A stretch of 64,000 nucleotides of DNA from positions 372,001-436,000 of the forward strand of contig NZ_JAKLTS010000002.1 of the NCBI RefSeq assembly GCF_022012445.1. Direction: 5' to 3'. This document shows positions 7,808-16,357 of the stretch, piece after piece (within the stretch, counting starts at the first letter, position 1; each line of letters begins with the position of its first letter). Source of the stretch: Massilia sp. TS11 (GTDB lineage Bacteria > Pseudomonadota > Gammaproteobacteria > Burkholderiales > Burkholderiaceae_D). Under the pieces are notes generated by a model. The model worked only from the letters and a program-made list of their open reading frames with translations. It searched no databases and was not told the origin of the DNA. A program made the position numbers and the translations under genes.

Positions 7808-10094
7808 TCTGTTCGACGATGCCTTTCAGGACGTCGCGCCCGCGCAGCATCGGAAAGTCCTGCGGCCGGTAGGGGCGGGGTGTGAGGAAATCGAGCTTGC
7901 CGATGGTGGCCGCATAGCTGGCCTGAACCGGCTGCGCCGTCAGCGCGCGCCCATCGAGCGTGGCGCCGTGCGCGCCCACCTCCAGCACCATGCTGGCGTT
8001 GGGGCGGCTGTCGAATTCGACGCGCTGGCGGCTCTGGTCGGGGCCGAGCAGATCGAAGCGCAGACGGTGCGGCTGGCCGCCGCGCTGCAGCAGGGTCCAG
8101 CGTTCGCCGTTGGCGCTGCGCGTGTAGTGCACGTCGAGCGCTTCTTTCGCGTACGGCAGCACGGCCTCGAAGAAGCGCCAGTCACGCGGGACGGCCGGGA
8201 CGAAGTGCAGCGTATTGGTCAGCAGGTCGGGGCGGAAGCCGACATAGTCCTGAAAGCCGTTGCGCGCATATTCGGCCACGCTCCACGACTGGGCGAAGGT
8301 GCCCGAGGGTTTGAGTTTGCCGCCCTCGTGCGGCAGGGCGTCGAGCAGCTCGCTCATATTTCCGAGCGTGCCGAGGCCGAGAATCTGTTCGCCCAGATTG
8401 CGCGTCAGGCGCCAGGCCAGGTCCTGTTGGCCGAATTTGTTCAGGGCGCTGACGGCGAAACCGGCATTCCAGCCCCACACCGTCCCTTGGTGGTAGGCTG
8501 CGTCCTTGTGGTGGAAATCCGGGTTCTCGTGGCGCGGGTGGAAGTAGGGATCGTCCTGGCTCAGCGACGCCAGACCGTAGGGATAGAGCAGGCCCGTGAC
8601 CGCGTTCTTCAGCACGCGCGCCTGCACGGCGGGCGGCACGAAGTCGTCGAAGGGTATGGTGCTGAGCATCAGCTGGTTCGGACGCAGATGCGTGTCCGGA
8701 CTGGCATCGGCACGCAGCCGGTCGGCCATGCGCTGGCCGTCCCAGAACAGGGCCAGGAAGCGCGTGCGCGCCTTGTCCGCCGCCTGCGACCAGCGCGCCG
8801 CGCTGTCGCTGTCGCCGGCCAGGCGCGCCAGCGTCACGCCGGTTTGCAGGGCCGTGTACCAGAGCGCCTGGATTTCGACGGCGCGCGGTCCGCGGTCCGA
8901 CCATGGCTGGCGGCCTTCGATGCGGGCGTCCATCCAGGTGTCGGCGCCGTCGTGGGTCAGCAGGCCGTCCGAGTCGACGTAGTGGCGGAAGGCGCCATCG
9001 AAATACGGGTAGGCCAGGCGCAGCAGATCGGCCGCATAGGCGCGGTCACCGCTGTAGCGCAGATATTCGAGGCCTTCGCGCAGCATCCACGGTGTGCCGT
9101 CGACGGTGTTGTAGATGATGCTGTCGCCGCTGGCCACGCGGTTCGGAATACGCCCGTACTCGGGGCCGTCCTTCAGGTTCTGGTAGCGCGCAAAATTATC
9201 GAGCACGGCGCGGGCGTCGCCGAAGCGGCCGTTGACCAGCAGGGTGCCGGGCAGGGCGATGAAGGTGTCGCGCCCCCAGTTGTCGCGGAACCAGGGCAGG
9301 CCGGCCCAGATGCCCTTGCCGAATTCTTCGACCACGAACAGCTGCGCAGCAGCGCGCGCCCACAGCAGGGCCTTGTTATAGGCCGGGTCGCTGGTACGCA
9401 GCCAGGCGCGCGTCAGGCGCTGGTAGTGCAGGCGACGTTCTGCTTCGATCGGCTGGCGTCCGGCCAGGCGGCGCGCGCCGGCCAGCGCCTCGGCGCGGCT
9501 GGCGCCGAACTGCAGCACCACGGTCAGGCTGCTGGCCGCGCCGCGCGTGCTGAAGCGGCCCGCGTCGTCGCGCTGCGCTGCCTGGTCGGTGGCGATCGCC
9601 AGCCACTGCTCGGGCGCCAGGCGCACGACCCAGCTGCGCGCGTCGAGCGCCTCCAGCTTGGCGCCAGCGGGCAGGTCCAGCCGCGGCTCCAGCGCCAGCG
9701 CCATCGGGCGTAGGCTGCGCACGCGCAGGGCCAGTGCCTGGCGTCCGGACAGCAGGGCCAGGTCGGTCTGGGTGCCGTCGGCGTAGCGCACCTGGTGGCC
9801 CCAGGGGAGCACGGCTTCGTCGGCGCCGGCGCGGGCCAGCGCGCGGCCGCCGGCATAGGCGCGGTAATTGCGGAACCAGGTGCCGCTGCGCAGGACGTAG
9901 CCGGCGCCCTTGTCCTCGCTCTGGGTGTAGCCCTCGAAGTAGCCGGCCACGTTATCGCCGGCCACGAACTGCGCCTGCTGGCCGGGCTTCACGTGGATGG
10001 CCATCTCCTTGAACAGGGTGTCGATGGCGGGCAGCTGCGCCGCCTCGGCGGGCAGGATCAGGGCGAGCGCCAGGGCGGCGGCGGTGCGCTTCAT
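7794..10094 (-). CDS. Periplasmic amylo-alpha-1,6-glucosidase (glycogen debranching type, GH133-like)
   Basis: A 766-residue exported protein with signal peptide MKRTAAALALALILPAEAA. The C-terminal (alpha/alpha)6 domain carries the landmarks of the GDE_C family: WAGLPWFRDNWGRDTFIALPG, DGADTWMDARIEGRQPWSDR followed by AVEIQALWYTAL, and YHQGTVWGWNAGF. The N-terminal beta domain (about 30-230) corresponds to the GDE N-terminal module. This family hydrolyses alpha-1,6-linked glucose at branch stubs. Archaeal and eukaryotic relatives are cytoplasmic, so the clear signal peptide points to periplasmic debranching here. Its ATG overlaps the upstream GH13 stop (10091-10094), and its own stop lies inside the start of the next glycosidase gene. 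Confidence 0.82.
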   Translation of the reverse strand: MKRTAAALALALILPAEAAQLPAIDTLFKEMAIHVKPGQQAQFVAGDNVAGYFEGYTQSEDKGAGYVLRSGTWFRNYRAYAGGRALARAGADEAVLPWGHQVRYADGTQTDLALLSGRQALALRVRSLRPMALALEPRLDLPAGAKLEALDARSWVVRLAPEQWLAIATDQAAQRDDAGRFSTRGAASSLTVVLQFGASRAEALAGARRLAGRQPIEAERRLHYQRLTRAWLRTSDPAYNKALLWARAAAQLFVVEEFGKGIWAGLPWFRDNWGRDTFIALPGTLLVNGRFGDARAVLDNFARYQNLKDGPEYGRIPNRVASGDSIIYNTVDGTPWMLREGLEYLRYSGDRAYAADLLRLAYPYFDGAFRHYVDSDGLLTHDGADTWMDARIEGRQPWSDRGPRAVEIQALWYTALQTGVTLARLAGDSDSAARWSQAADKARTRFLALFWDGQRMADRLRADASPDTHLRPNQLMLSTIPFDDFVPPAVQARVLKNAVTGLLYPYGLASLSQDDPYFHPRHENPDFHHKDAAYHQGTVWGWNAGFAVSALNKFGQQDLAWRLTRNLGEQILGLGTLGNMSELLDALPHEGGKLKPSGTFAQSWSVAEYARNGFQDYVGFRPDLLTNTLHFVPAVPRDWRFFEAVLPYAKEALDVHYTRSANGERWTLLQRGGQPHRLRFDLLGPDQSRQRVEFDSRPNASMVLEVGAHGATLDGRALTAQPVQASYAATIGKLDFLTPRPYRPQDFPMLRGRDVLKGIVEQNAYH

Positions 10095-11938
10095 TTTTCG
10101 GCCTTGTCCAGTTCCAGAATCAGGGCGCTGGTGGCGGGCGCCTTCAGTTTGCCGGCCAGGTTCACGCGCTCGCCGCTGATCACATCGACACCGGCGCGGC
10201 TGCCGCGCAGGATCTCCTGGAAGCGCGCCGTATCCAGTTCGGCCGCCTTGTCCGACTTGTTCAGCACGACCATCACGCGTTTGCGCTCGTCGTAGCGGAA
10301 GTAGACGTAGACGCCGTTCTCGGCGCCGAAGTGCATGGTCTTCCCGCTGTGGATCACGGGATTGGCCTTGCGCCAGTTGGCCAGGCGGCGCACGTAGGCC
10401 TGGGCCTCGGTCTGGCGCGGCGTGAGGCCGGCGCCGGTAAAGGCATTGACCTTGTCGCCTTCCCAGCCGCCCGGCATGTCGTGGCGGTAGCTGGCGTCGT
10501 CGCGGCCCTTGACGGTACTGGTCATCAAGACCTCGGTCCCGTAGTAGAACTGCGGTATGCGCGGGAGCGTGAACAGCGCGGCCAGGGCGATCTTCCAGCG
10601 CCCCAGATCTTCACCGACCACCGAATACAGGCGCGCCATATCGTGGTTCCCCTCGAACATCACGAGCTTGCTCGGATCGGGGTAGAGCTGGTCCATCGCC
10701 AGCATTTCGTAGACGTCCTTCAGGCTATTCGCATCGGCCGCCGGAGCCAGCGCCTCGCGCAGGGTCTCCGACATCGGGAAGTCCATCATGCTCGGCATGT
10801 AGCTGCGGTAGCCGTCGAAATTCTGCTTCCCGGTCTGCCAATGCGAGACGAACACCGGATTGCGCGACCATTCCTCGCCGACCATGGTCAGGTTCGGATA
10901 TTCGTCCATCACGCGCTTGGTGTACTGGGTGAGGAAGGCGGAATCCGAGTAGCCGAAGGTATCCAGGCGCAGGCCGGACAGGCCCGCATACTCGATCCAC
11001 CACAGGCTATTTTGAATCTGGTAGGTGGCCACGAAGGGGTTCGACTGGTTCATGTCTGGCATGGTCTCGACGAACCAGCCGCGCGTGAAGTTGTCGTAGT
11101 CGGCCTGCGCGCGGTACGGGTCCTGGTTGGCGGCGCGGTGGTGGGCCGTGGGCGTGAACTTGTTCGGGTTATTCAGCCAGTCGGGCATCGGCAGGTCCTT
11201 CAGCCACCAGTGCTGGCTGCCCAGGTGCGACAGCACGATATCCTGAATCAGGCCGATGCCGCGCGCCCGCGCCTCCTTCGACAGGCGCACATAGTCCTCG
11301 TTACTGCCGAAGCGGGGGTCCATCTTGTAGAAGTCCGTCGCCGCATAGCCGTGGTAGGAATAGGCCGGCATATTATTTTCGGCGAACGGGGTCGGCCACA
11401 GCTGGGTGAAGCCCATGCCGGCCAGGTAGTCCAGATGCTGGATGATGCCGGCGATGTCGCCGCCGTGGCGGCCGTCGCGGTTCGCGCGGTTGGCCTTCTC
11501 CAGCATGCCGGGCAGGTCGTCGTTCTTCGTGTCGCCGTTGGCAAAGCGGTCCGGCATCAGGTTGTAGATGACGTCCGCCTGGCCAAAGCCCTTGCGCTGG
11601 GCCGAACCCGGTTCGCGCGCGCGCAGGCTGTACGCGTAGCTGCTGCTCTTGCCGTCGCGCGTGAAGCGCAGATCGAGGGTGCCCGGCTTGGCGCCATCGT
11701 CGATCACCAGATTGACGAACAGGTAGTTCTTGTTCGGCGTGCGCGTCACCGAAGCGATGCGCACACCCGGATAGTCGAGCGAAGGCGTGGCCTCGCCGAT
11801 GGCGGGACCGTGCACCATCAGCTGCAGGTTCTTGTCCTTGAAGCCGGTCCACCAGAACGGCGGCTCCATGCGGTCGATGTTCTGGGCGAAGGCCGGCAGG
11901 GCCAGGGACAGCAGCAGGGCGAGGGCGGTGCGTTTCAT
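10091..11938 (-). CDS. Periplasmic neopullulanase/cyclomaltodextrinase-type GH13 enzyme (SusA-like)
   Basis: A 615-residue exported alpha-amylase-family enzyme with signal peptide MKRTALALLLSLALPAFAQ. An N-terminal beta sandwich of the cyclomaltodextrinase type (IDRMEPPFWWTGFKDKNLQLMVHG) precedes a GH13 (beta/alpha)8 barrel: DVIYNLMPDRFANGD, SYHGYAATDFYKMDPRFGS, SGLRLDTFGYSD (nucleophile Asp), MVGEEWS (acid/base Glu) and FEGNHDMAR (transition-state His-Asp). A C-terminal beta domain ends the protein. This layout is that of Bacteroides SusA and related neopullulanases, which cut maltodextrins, cyclodextrins and pullulan. It follows the ATPase gene by 9 bases and is translationally coupled to the debranching gene, so hydrolysis and glucose uptake share one transcript. 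Confidence 0.88.
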   Translation of the reverse strand: MKRTALALLLSLALPAFAQNIDRMEPPFWWTGFKDKNLQLMVHGPAIGEATPSLDYPGVRIASVTRTPNKNYLFVNLVIDDGAKPGTLDLRFTRDGKSSSYAYSLRAREPGSAQRKGFGQADVIYNLMPDRFANGDTKNDDLPGMLEKANRANRDGRHGGDIAGIIQHLDYLAGMGFTQLWPTPFAENNMPAYSYHGYAATDFYKMDPRFGSNEDYVRLSKEARARGIGLIQDIVLSHLGSQHWWLKDLPMPDWLNNPNKFTPTAHHRAANQDPYRAQADYDNFTRGWFVETMPDMNQSNPFVATYQIQNSLWWIEYAGLSGLRLDTFGYSDSAFLTQYTKRVMDEYPNLTMVGEEWSRNPVFVSHWQTGKQNFDGYRSYMPSMMDFPMSETLREALAPAADANSLKDVYEMLAMDQLYPDPSKLVMFEGNHDMARLYSVVGEDLGRWKIALAALFTLPRIPQFYYGTEVLMTSTVKGRDDASYRHDMPGGWEGDKVNAFTGAGLTPRQTEAQAYVRRLANWRKANPVIHSGKTMHFGAENGVYVYFRYDERKRVMVVLNKSDKAAELDTARFQEILRGSRAGVDVISGERVNLAGKLKAPATSALILELDKAEK

Positions 11939-11947
11939 GCGGGTTCC

Positions 11948-13030
11948 TTATCGCAGGCGTTGTTCGGTGGCGGGGTCAAACAGCACGGCCTTGGCCGCGT
12001 CGAAGCACAGGCGCAGGGTCTGGCCTGGCGCGGCGCCGGCGCGCGGGTGGGTGCGGCAGGTCAGGCGGCTGCCATTACACTGCGTGAACGCGAGGGTGTC
12101 GGGCCCGGTCGGTTCGGTCATCTCGATCAGGCAGTCGACTTCGGTGCCGCTGTGGGCGCTGATCGTATCGGTGATGTGCTCGGGCCGCAGGCCGAGGATC
12201 ACCTCGCGCCCGACGTGGCTGGACGGGCAGTGCGCCAGCGGCAGCAGGGTCTGGATGCCGGCGTGGTCGAGCACGAAGCCATCCGCGCGCAGGGTCCCGC
12301 GCAGGAAGTTCATCGACGGCGAGCCAATGAAACCGGCCACGAACAGATTGTCCGGCTCATCGTAGATCTGCTGCGGCGTGCCGAACTGCTGGACCACGCC
12401 GTCCTTCATCACGGCGATCTTGTCGCCCAGGGTCATGGCCTCGATCTGGTCGTGGGTCACATACACGATGGTCGACTTCAGGCGCTGATGCAGCAGCTTG
12501 ATCTCGGCGCGCATTTCGACCCGCAGTTTGGTGTCCAGATTGGACAGTGGTTCGTCGAACAGAAACAGGGCCGGATTGCGCGCAATCGCCCGGCCCATGG
12601 CCACGCGCTGGCGCTGGCCCCCCGACAGCATGGCCGGTTTGCGCTCGAGCAGATGGTCGATCTGCAGGGTCTCGGCCACGCGCGCCACGATCGCATCCTG
12701 CTCCGCCTTGGGGACCTTGCGGATGCCCAGGCCAAAGGCGATGTTCTCGCGTACCGTCATGGTCGGATACAGCGCATACGACTGGAACACCATCGCGATA
12801 TCGCGGTCCTTGGGCGGCATGTCGTTGACGACACGCTCGCCGATGCGGATCTCGCCTTGGCTGACCGGCTCGAGGCCGGCAATCATATTCAGCAGCGTCG
12901 ATTTGCCGCAGCCCGAGCCGCCGACCAGGATCAGGAATTCGCCGTCGGCGATGTCGATGTCGATGCCCTTCAGGACCTCGGCCCCGTTCGGGTAGACCTT
13001 GCGCACCTGGCGGATCGAGAGTGAAGCCAT
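11948..13030 (-). CDS. Sugar ABC transporter ATP-binding protein (MalK/UgpC/GtsD type)
   Basis: A 360-residue ATPase of the CUT1 family energising the glucose transporter encoded immediately upstream. Walker A is GGSGCGKST (residues 37-45), the signature is [14 protein letters not shown] (about 135), Walker B is [13 protein letters not shown], and the H-loop is YVTHDQ. The C-terminal MalK-type regulatory OB-fold region (about 235-360) contains [14 protein letters not shown] and LGLRPEHI. The protein assembles as a dimer under the two permeases on the inner membrane. The start follows the previous stop by only 2 bases. In pseudomonads the matching gene of the gts operon is called malK or gtsD; I leave the symbol open because paralogues are common. 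Confidence 0.92.
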   Translation of the reverse strand: MASLSIRQVRKVYPNGAEVLKGIDIDIADGEFLILVGGSGCGKSTLLNMIAGLEPVSQGEIRIGERVVNDMPPKDRDIAMVFQSYALYPTMTVRENIAFGLGIRKVPKAEQDAIVARVAETLQIDHLLERKPAMLSGGQRQRVAMGRAIARNPALFLFDEPLSNLDTKLRVEMRAEIKLLHQRLKSTIVYVTHDQIEAMTLGDKIAVMKDGVVQQFGTPQQIYDEPDNLFVAGFIGSPSMNFLRGTLRADGFVLDHAGIQTLLPLAHCPSSHVGREVILGLRPEHITDTISAHSGTEVDCLIEMTEPTGPDTLAFTQCNGSRLTCRTHPRAGAAPGQTLRLCFDAAKAVLFDPATEQRLR

Positions 13031-13032
13031 GC

Positions 13033-13887
13033 TTATCCTTTCACGGCGCCGGCCGTCAGCCCGCGCACGAAGTACTTGCCCGCCACCAGATACAGGGCCA
13101 GGGTGGGCAGGGCGGCGATGATCGCGGCCGCCATGTCGACGTTGTATTCCTTGACCCCGGTGGAGGTGTTCACCAGATTATTCAGCGCCACCGTCACCGG
13201 CATCGCATCGGCGCCACCGAACACCACGCCGAACAGGAAGTCATTCCAGATCTGGGTGAACTGCCAGATGATGCAGACCATGAAGATCGGCAGCGAGAGC
13301 GGGAAGATGATGCGCCGGTAGATCAGGAAGAAGCCGGCGCCGTCGATGCGCGCGGCCTTGACCAGTTCCTCCGGCACTGTCACGTAGAAATTACGGAAGA
13401 ACATGGTGGTGAAGGCGAGGCCGTAGACCACGTGGACGAATACCAGGCCGCTCGTGGTATTGGCCATCTCGGCCAGGCCAAGCAGGCGCGCCATCGGCAG
13501 GATCACCACCTGGAAGGGGATGAAGCAGCCGACCATCAGGCCGGTGAACAGCAGGTCGGCGCCGCGAAAGCGCCACAGCGACAGCACATAGCCGTTCAGG
13601 GAGCCGATCAGGGTCGAGATCAGCACCGCCGGCAGCACCATACGCACCGAGTTCCAGAAGAACGGCGCCAGGCCCTCGCACTGCACGCCGGTGCAGGCGC
13701 CGCTCCAGGCCTTGAGCCAGGCCGCCGCCGTCGGCGCCTGGGGCAGGGCCAGCAGGCTGCCATCGCGGATCTCGTCGAGCGGCTTGAAGGCCGTGGCCAG
13801 CATCACGTACAGCGGCAGCAGGTAGTAGACGGCCACCAGCAGCAGGGCATACAGAGCCAGGCGGCCGAGGCGTGGCTTAGCGGCCAT
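13033..13887 (-). CDS. gtsC: Glucose-type ABC transporter permease, MalG-like
   Basis: A 284-residue inner-membrane permease with about six transmembrane segments and the EAA loop [26 protein letters not shown] that contacts the ATPase. The stretch [26 protein letters not shown] and the following [29 protein letters not shown] closely resemble Pseudomonas GtsC, the second permease of the glucose/mannose transporter. It belongs to the MalG class of the CUT1 family. The gene overlaps the preceding permease gene by 11 bases (13877-13887) and is followed by the ATPase gene after 2 bases. Glucose as substrate is inferred from resemblance, not proven. Confidence 0.85.
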   Translation of the reverse strand: MAAKPRLGRLALYALLLVAVYYLLPLYVMLATAFKPLDEIRDGSLLALPQAPTAAAWLKAWSGACTGVQCEGLAPFFWNSVRMVLPAVLISTLIGSLNGYVLSLWRFRGADLLFTGLMVGCFIPFQVVILPMARLLGLAEMANTTSGLVFVHVVYGLAFTTMFFRNFYVTVPEELVKAARIDGAGFFLIYRRIIFPLSLPIFMVCIIWQFTQIWNDFLFGVVFGGADAMPVTVALNNLVNTSTGVKEYNVDMAAAIIAALPTLALYLVAGKYFVRGLTAGAVKG

Positions 13888-14764
13888 GGCGCGCTCCCTT
13901 CGTCTCCAGATACATGAGCGGCACCAGCACCGCCACCACGGTGGCCAGCATCATCATGCTGGAAGCGGCGCCCAGGCCGAGCTGACCGCGCGAGAACGCA
14001 TACTGGTACATGAAGACGGCCGGCACGGTGGATGCGGTGCCGGGCCCGCCCGCCGTCAGGGCCATGACCAGGTCGAAGCTCTTGATGGCGATGTGGGCCA
14101 GGATCAGCAGGGCGCTGAAGAACACCGGCCGCAGCGAGGGGATCACGATGCGCCGGTAGATCGTGGCCAGGCTGGCCCCGTCCACCTGGGCGGCCTGGAT
14201 GATGCTCGGGTCGACCCCGCGCAGGCCGGCCAGGAACAGGGCCATCACAAAGCCGGACGACTGCCAGACGCCGGCGATGACCACCGTGTAGATCGCCATG
14301 TCGGGGTCGACCAGCCAGTCGAAGCTGAAACCGGGGAAGCCCCAGCCCTGTACCAGCTTCTCGAGTCCCAGGCCGGGATTGAGGATCCACTTCCAGGCGG
14401 CGCCGGTGACGATGAAGGACAGGGCCATCGGGTACAGATAGATGGCGCGCAGCGCGCCCTCGGCGCGGATTTTCTGGTCGAGCAGCACGGCCAGCAGCAA
14501 GCCCAGTATCAGGCAGATGCCGATGAAGGGCAGGCCAAAGCGGGCCAGATTGGCGGCCGCGGTCCACCAGCGCTCGAGGTCGAACAGCTCGGCGTAGCGC
14601 TCGATCCCGGCGAAATCGAAGTTCGGCATCAGGCGCGACTCGCTCAGCGACAGATAGCCGGTCAGGCCGATGAAGCCATAGATGAACACCAGCGCCGCCA
14701 GCACGGTCGGCGCCAGCACCAGTTTGGGCAGCCAGCGGTCGGCCAGCCGGGACAGGCGCGTCAT
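13877..14764 (-). CDS. gtsB: Glucose-type ABC transporter permease, MalF-like
   Basis: A 295-residue permease of the CUT1 family with six or so membrane segments, beginning LVLAPTVLAALVFIYGFIGLTGYLSLS. The EAA loop is SIIQAAQVDGASLATIYRRIVIPSLRP. FIYGFIGLTGYLSLSESRLMPNF and the spacing of the segments match the GtsB permease of pseudomonad glucose transporters. The start at 14764 (MTRLSRLADRWLPK) lies 4 bases after the binding-protein stop. A longer form beginning inside that gene is possible, because no strong ribosome-binding site precedes 14764 and translation may depend on coupling. It pairs with the adjacent MalG-like permease. Confidence 0.83.
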   Translation of the reverse strand: MTRLSRLADRWLPKLVLAPTVLAALVFIYGFIGLTGYLSLSESRLMPNFDFAGIERYAELFDLERWWTAAANLARFGLPFIGICLILGLLLAVLLDQKIRAEGALRAIYLYPMALSFIVTGAAWKWILNPGLGLEKLVQGWGFPGFSFDWLVDPDMAIYTVVIAGVWQSSGFVMALFLAGLRGVDPSIIQAAQVDGASLATIYRRIVIPSLRPVFFSALLILAHIAIKSFDLVMALTAGGPGTASTVPAVFMYQYAFSRGQLGLGAASSMMMLATVVAVLVPLMYLETKGARHGR

Positions 14765-14768
14765 CGGC

Positions 14769-16001
14769 TTAGCGCGTGCGCGCGGCCTTGGCCAGCGCGG
14801 CCACCGCATCCTTGGGCGCCAGATTGGTGCTCATGAAGCGGGCGATCACGTCCATCATGGCGCCCTGGGTGGCCGAGCCGACCGCCATATTGTGGGCCAG
14901 GCTGGGCACGAAGCTGCCGCCTTTGCTGGCCGCTTCCATGTCCAGCATGGACTGCAGGGCGCAGGCGTCAAAGCGCGTCTTCGGCACGCCGGCGCGCACC
15001 GGGATCGAGCCCTTGTTCAGATTGAACTGCTCCTGGAACTCCGGGCTCATCAGGCTGGAGGCCAGCACCTGCTGGGATTTGGCGTCCTTCACCTTGAACA
15101 TCAGCAGCGAGTCGACATTGAAGCTGAACGCCTTGTCCGTCCCGGGCGCGGGCAGGCACAGGAAGTCGGCGCCCGGCTTCTTGCCGGCGGCCGTGAACTC
15201 GCCCTTGGCCCAGTCGCCCATGAACTGCATGCCGGCCTTGCCATTGATGACCATGGCCGTGGCCAGGTTCCAGTCGCGCCCCGGGGCGTCGCGGTCGATG
15301 TAGGTCTTGATCCGGCCCAGGGTCTCGAAGGTCTTCAGCATCTGCGGTCCGCTCAGGGCGGCCGGGTCGAGCTGGACCAGGGCCTTTTTATAGAACTCGG
15401 GGCCGCCGATGCCGAGCGCGACCGACTCGAACAGGGTCGCGTCCTGCCACGGCTGGCCGCCATGGGCCACGGCCACCAGGCCGGCCGCCTTGATCTTGTC
15501 GGCGGCGGCGAAGAACTCGTCGAAATTGGCGGGCGCCTTGGCGCCGACCTTCTTCAGCACGGCCGGATTGACCCACAGCCAGTTGACGCGGTGAACATTG
15601 ATCGGGGCGGCCACATAGCTGCCCTTGTATTTCATGATGCTGGCGATGGCCGGCGGCAGCAGGCTGTCCCATTTCTCGGCCTGGGCCACGGCATCGATAT
15701 TGGCCAGCACGCCTTCGCGCCCCCATTCCTGGATGGCCGGTCCCTTGACCTGGGCCGCCGTCGGCGGATTGCCGGCGATGACGCGCGCCTTGAGGGCGGT
15801 GGCGGCGTTTTCGCCGGCCCCGCCGGCCACGGCGAAGTCCTTCCAGTTGACGCCCTTGGCCTGCAGGGTCTTCTTCAGCTCGGCCGCCGAGCGCGCTTCG
15901 CCGCCCGAGGTCCAGTAGTGCAGCACTTCGACGTCGGCCGCCCAAGTGGTATTCGCGGCAAGCAGCAGCAGGGCGAGGCCCCGGCGCAGAGGGATGGACA
16001 T
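14769..16001 (-). CDS. gtsA: Periplasmic glucose-binding protein of ABC transporter (GtsA-like)
   Basis: A 410-residue solute-binding protein with signal peptide MSIPLRRGLALLLLAANTTWAA. The mature part is strongly similar to the Pseudomonas glucose-binding protein GtsA: VLHYWTSGGEARSAAELKKTL, AGNPPTAAQVKGPAIQEWG, HRVNWLWVNPAVLKKVG, AHGGQPWQDATLFESVALG, GKAGMQFMGDWAKGEF and FNLNKGSIPVR. It captures glucose (and possibly mannose) in the periplasm for the GtsBC-ATPase complex. The start at 16001 has a clear AGGAG ribosome-binding site; a 40-codon upstream extension of the frame is rejected because the signal peptide starts here. It is the first gene of the seven-gene operon, behind a HexR-like site and a candidate promoter. 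Confidence 0.9.
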   Translation of the reverse strand: MSIPLRRGLALLLLAANTTWAADVEVLHYWTSGGEARSAAELKKTLQAKGVNWKDFAVAGGAGENAATALKARVIAGNPPTAAQVKGPAIQEWGREGVLANIDAVAQAEKWDSLLPPAIASIMKYKGSYVAAPINVHRVNWLWVNPAVLKKVGAKAPANFDEFFAAADKIKAAGLVAVAHGGQPWQDATLFESVALGIGGPEFYKKALVQLDPAALSGPQMLKTFETLGRIKTYIDRDAPGRDWNLATAMVINGKAGMQFMGDWAKGEFTAAGKKPGADFLCLPAPGTDKAFSFNVDSLLMFKVKDAKSQQVLASSLMSPEFQEQFNLNKGSIPVRAGVPKTRFDACALQSMLDMEAASKGGSFVPSLAHNMAVGSATQGAMMDVIARFMSTNLAPKDAVAALAKAARTR

Positions 16002-16031
16002 GCTGGTCTCCTGTTTGTTGGCGACTACAAA

Positions 16032-16046
16032 AGTAGTTCCGCTACA
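16032..16046. promoter_or_regulatory. Weak HexR-like site in the gtsA leader
   Basis: AGTAGTTCCGCTACA fits the frame TGTAGT-N3-ACTACA with one mismatch in each half. It lies about 30 bases before the gtsA ATG and downstream of the candidate gtsA -10 element, a position where a bound repressor would block elongation. Two mismatches make it a secondary candidate only. Confidence 0.4.
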
Positions 16047-16071
16047 GCTCATGCTGTGTGTTTTGCCGCTG

Positions 16072-16100
16072 AGCATACTATGAAAGCGGGTCCGGCTCAA
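16072..16100 (-). promoter_or_regulatory. Candidate sigma-70 promoter for the gtsA operon
   Basis: On the minus strand TTGAGC (16100-16095) and TATGCT (16077-16072) are separated by 17 bases, each matching four of six consensus bases. Transcription would start near 16065, giving a leader of about 65 bases. Assigned by eye, so moderate to low confidence. Confidence 0.4.
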
Positions 16101-16120
16101 TTGTTCCGCGACGACAAGCA

Positions 16121-16138
16121 ATCTAGTTTAGGTACAGA
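16121..16138 (+). repeat. 18-mer direct repeat, copy 1
   Basis: ATCTAGTTTAGGTACAGA here and ATCTAGTTTTAGTACAGA at 16338-16355 agree in 16 of 18 positions within one intergenic region, 217 bases apart and in the same orientation. This copy lies about 20 bases upstream of the candidate gtsA -35 element. It may be a protein-binding element or a remnant duplicated promoter segment. Confidence 0.6.
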
Positions 16139-16209
16139 CGATCGCTTGGCGCCGAAAATTCGCACCAAACCGGTGCAAACTGCCCGACTTCGGGGCAAAT
16201 TGGTGGAAA

Positions 16210-16224
16210 TGTAGTCGTACTACA
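16210..16224. promoter_or_regulatory. Perfect HexR-like palindrome
   Basis: TGTAGTCGTACTACA is a perfect 6+6 inverted repeat around a 3-base centre. HexR sites in Proteobacteria are palindromes with outer TGTA and TACA separated by seven bases, exactly this geometry. A glk-hexR fusion gene lies at 61984 in the same window. The site is about 210 bases upstream of gtsA and about 100 bases upstream of the candidate receptor promoter, so it could serve either unit. Confidence 0.65.
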
Positions 16225-16327
16225 GCGTACGGATTTCGTTGGTGTAGCCGGAATACAACGAAAAACGGGCGCAAACAGGGGCTTGTGTCGCAAAAACACC
16301 GTTTTCCGTAGTGGCGGTGAACTCTCG

Positions 16328-16357
16328 TTGACAGTGCATCTAGTTTTAGTACAGAAT
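16328..16357 (+). promoter_or_regulatory. Candidate promoter for the TonB receptor gene
   Basis: A consensus -35 hexamer TTGACA at 16328-16333 is followed by CAGAAT (18-base spacer) or TACAGA (16-base spacer). The -10 element is weak, suggesting activator dependence. The second copy of the 18-mer repeat overlies the spacer and -10. The leader to the ATG at 16449 would be about 85 bases. Confidence 0.45.
16338..16355 (+). repeat. 18-mer direct repeat, copy 2
   Basis: ATCTAGTTTTAGTACAGA, 16/18 identical to the copy at 16121-16138. This copy overlaps the spacer and -10 region of the candidate receptor promoter, so a protein binding here would directly affect receptor transcription. Confidence 0.6.

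Noticed and set aside
16162..16176. GCACC-N5-GGTGC as a regulator operator in the gtsA/receptor control region.
   Set aside because: Arms of five bases are too short to separate from chance in this region; it is mentioned only in the interval description.
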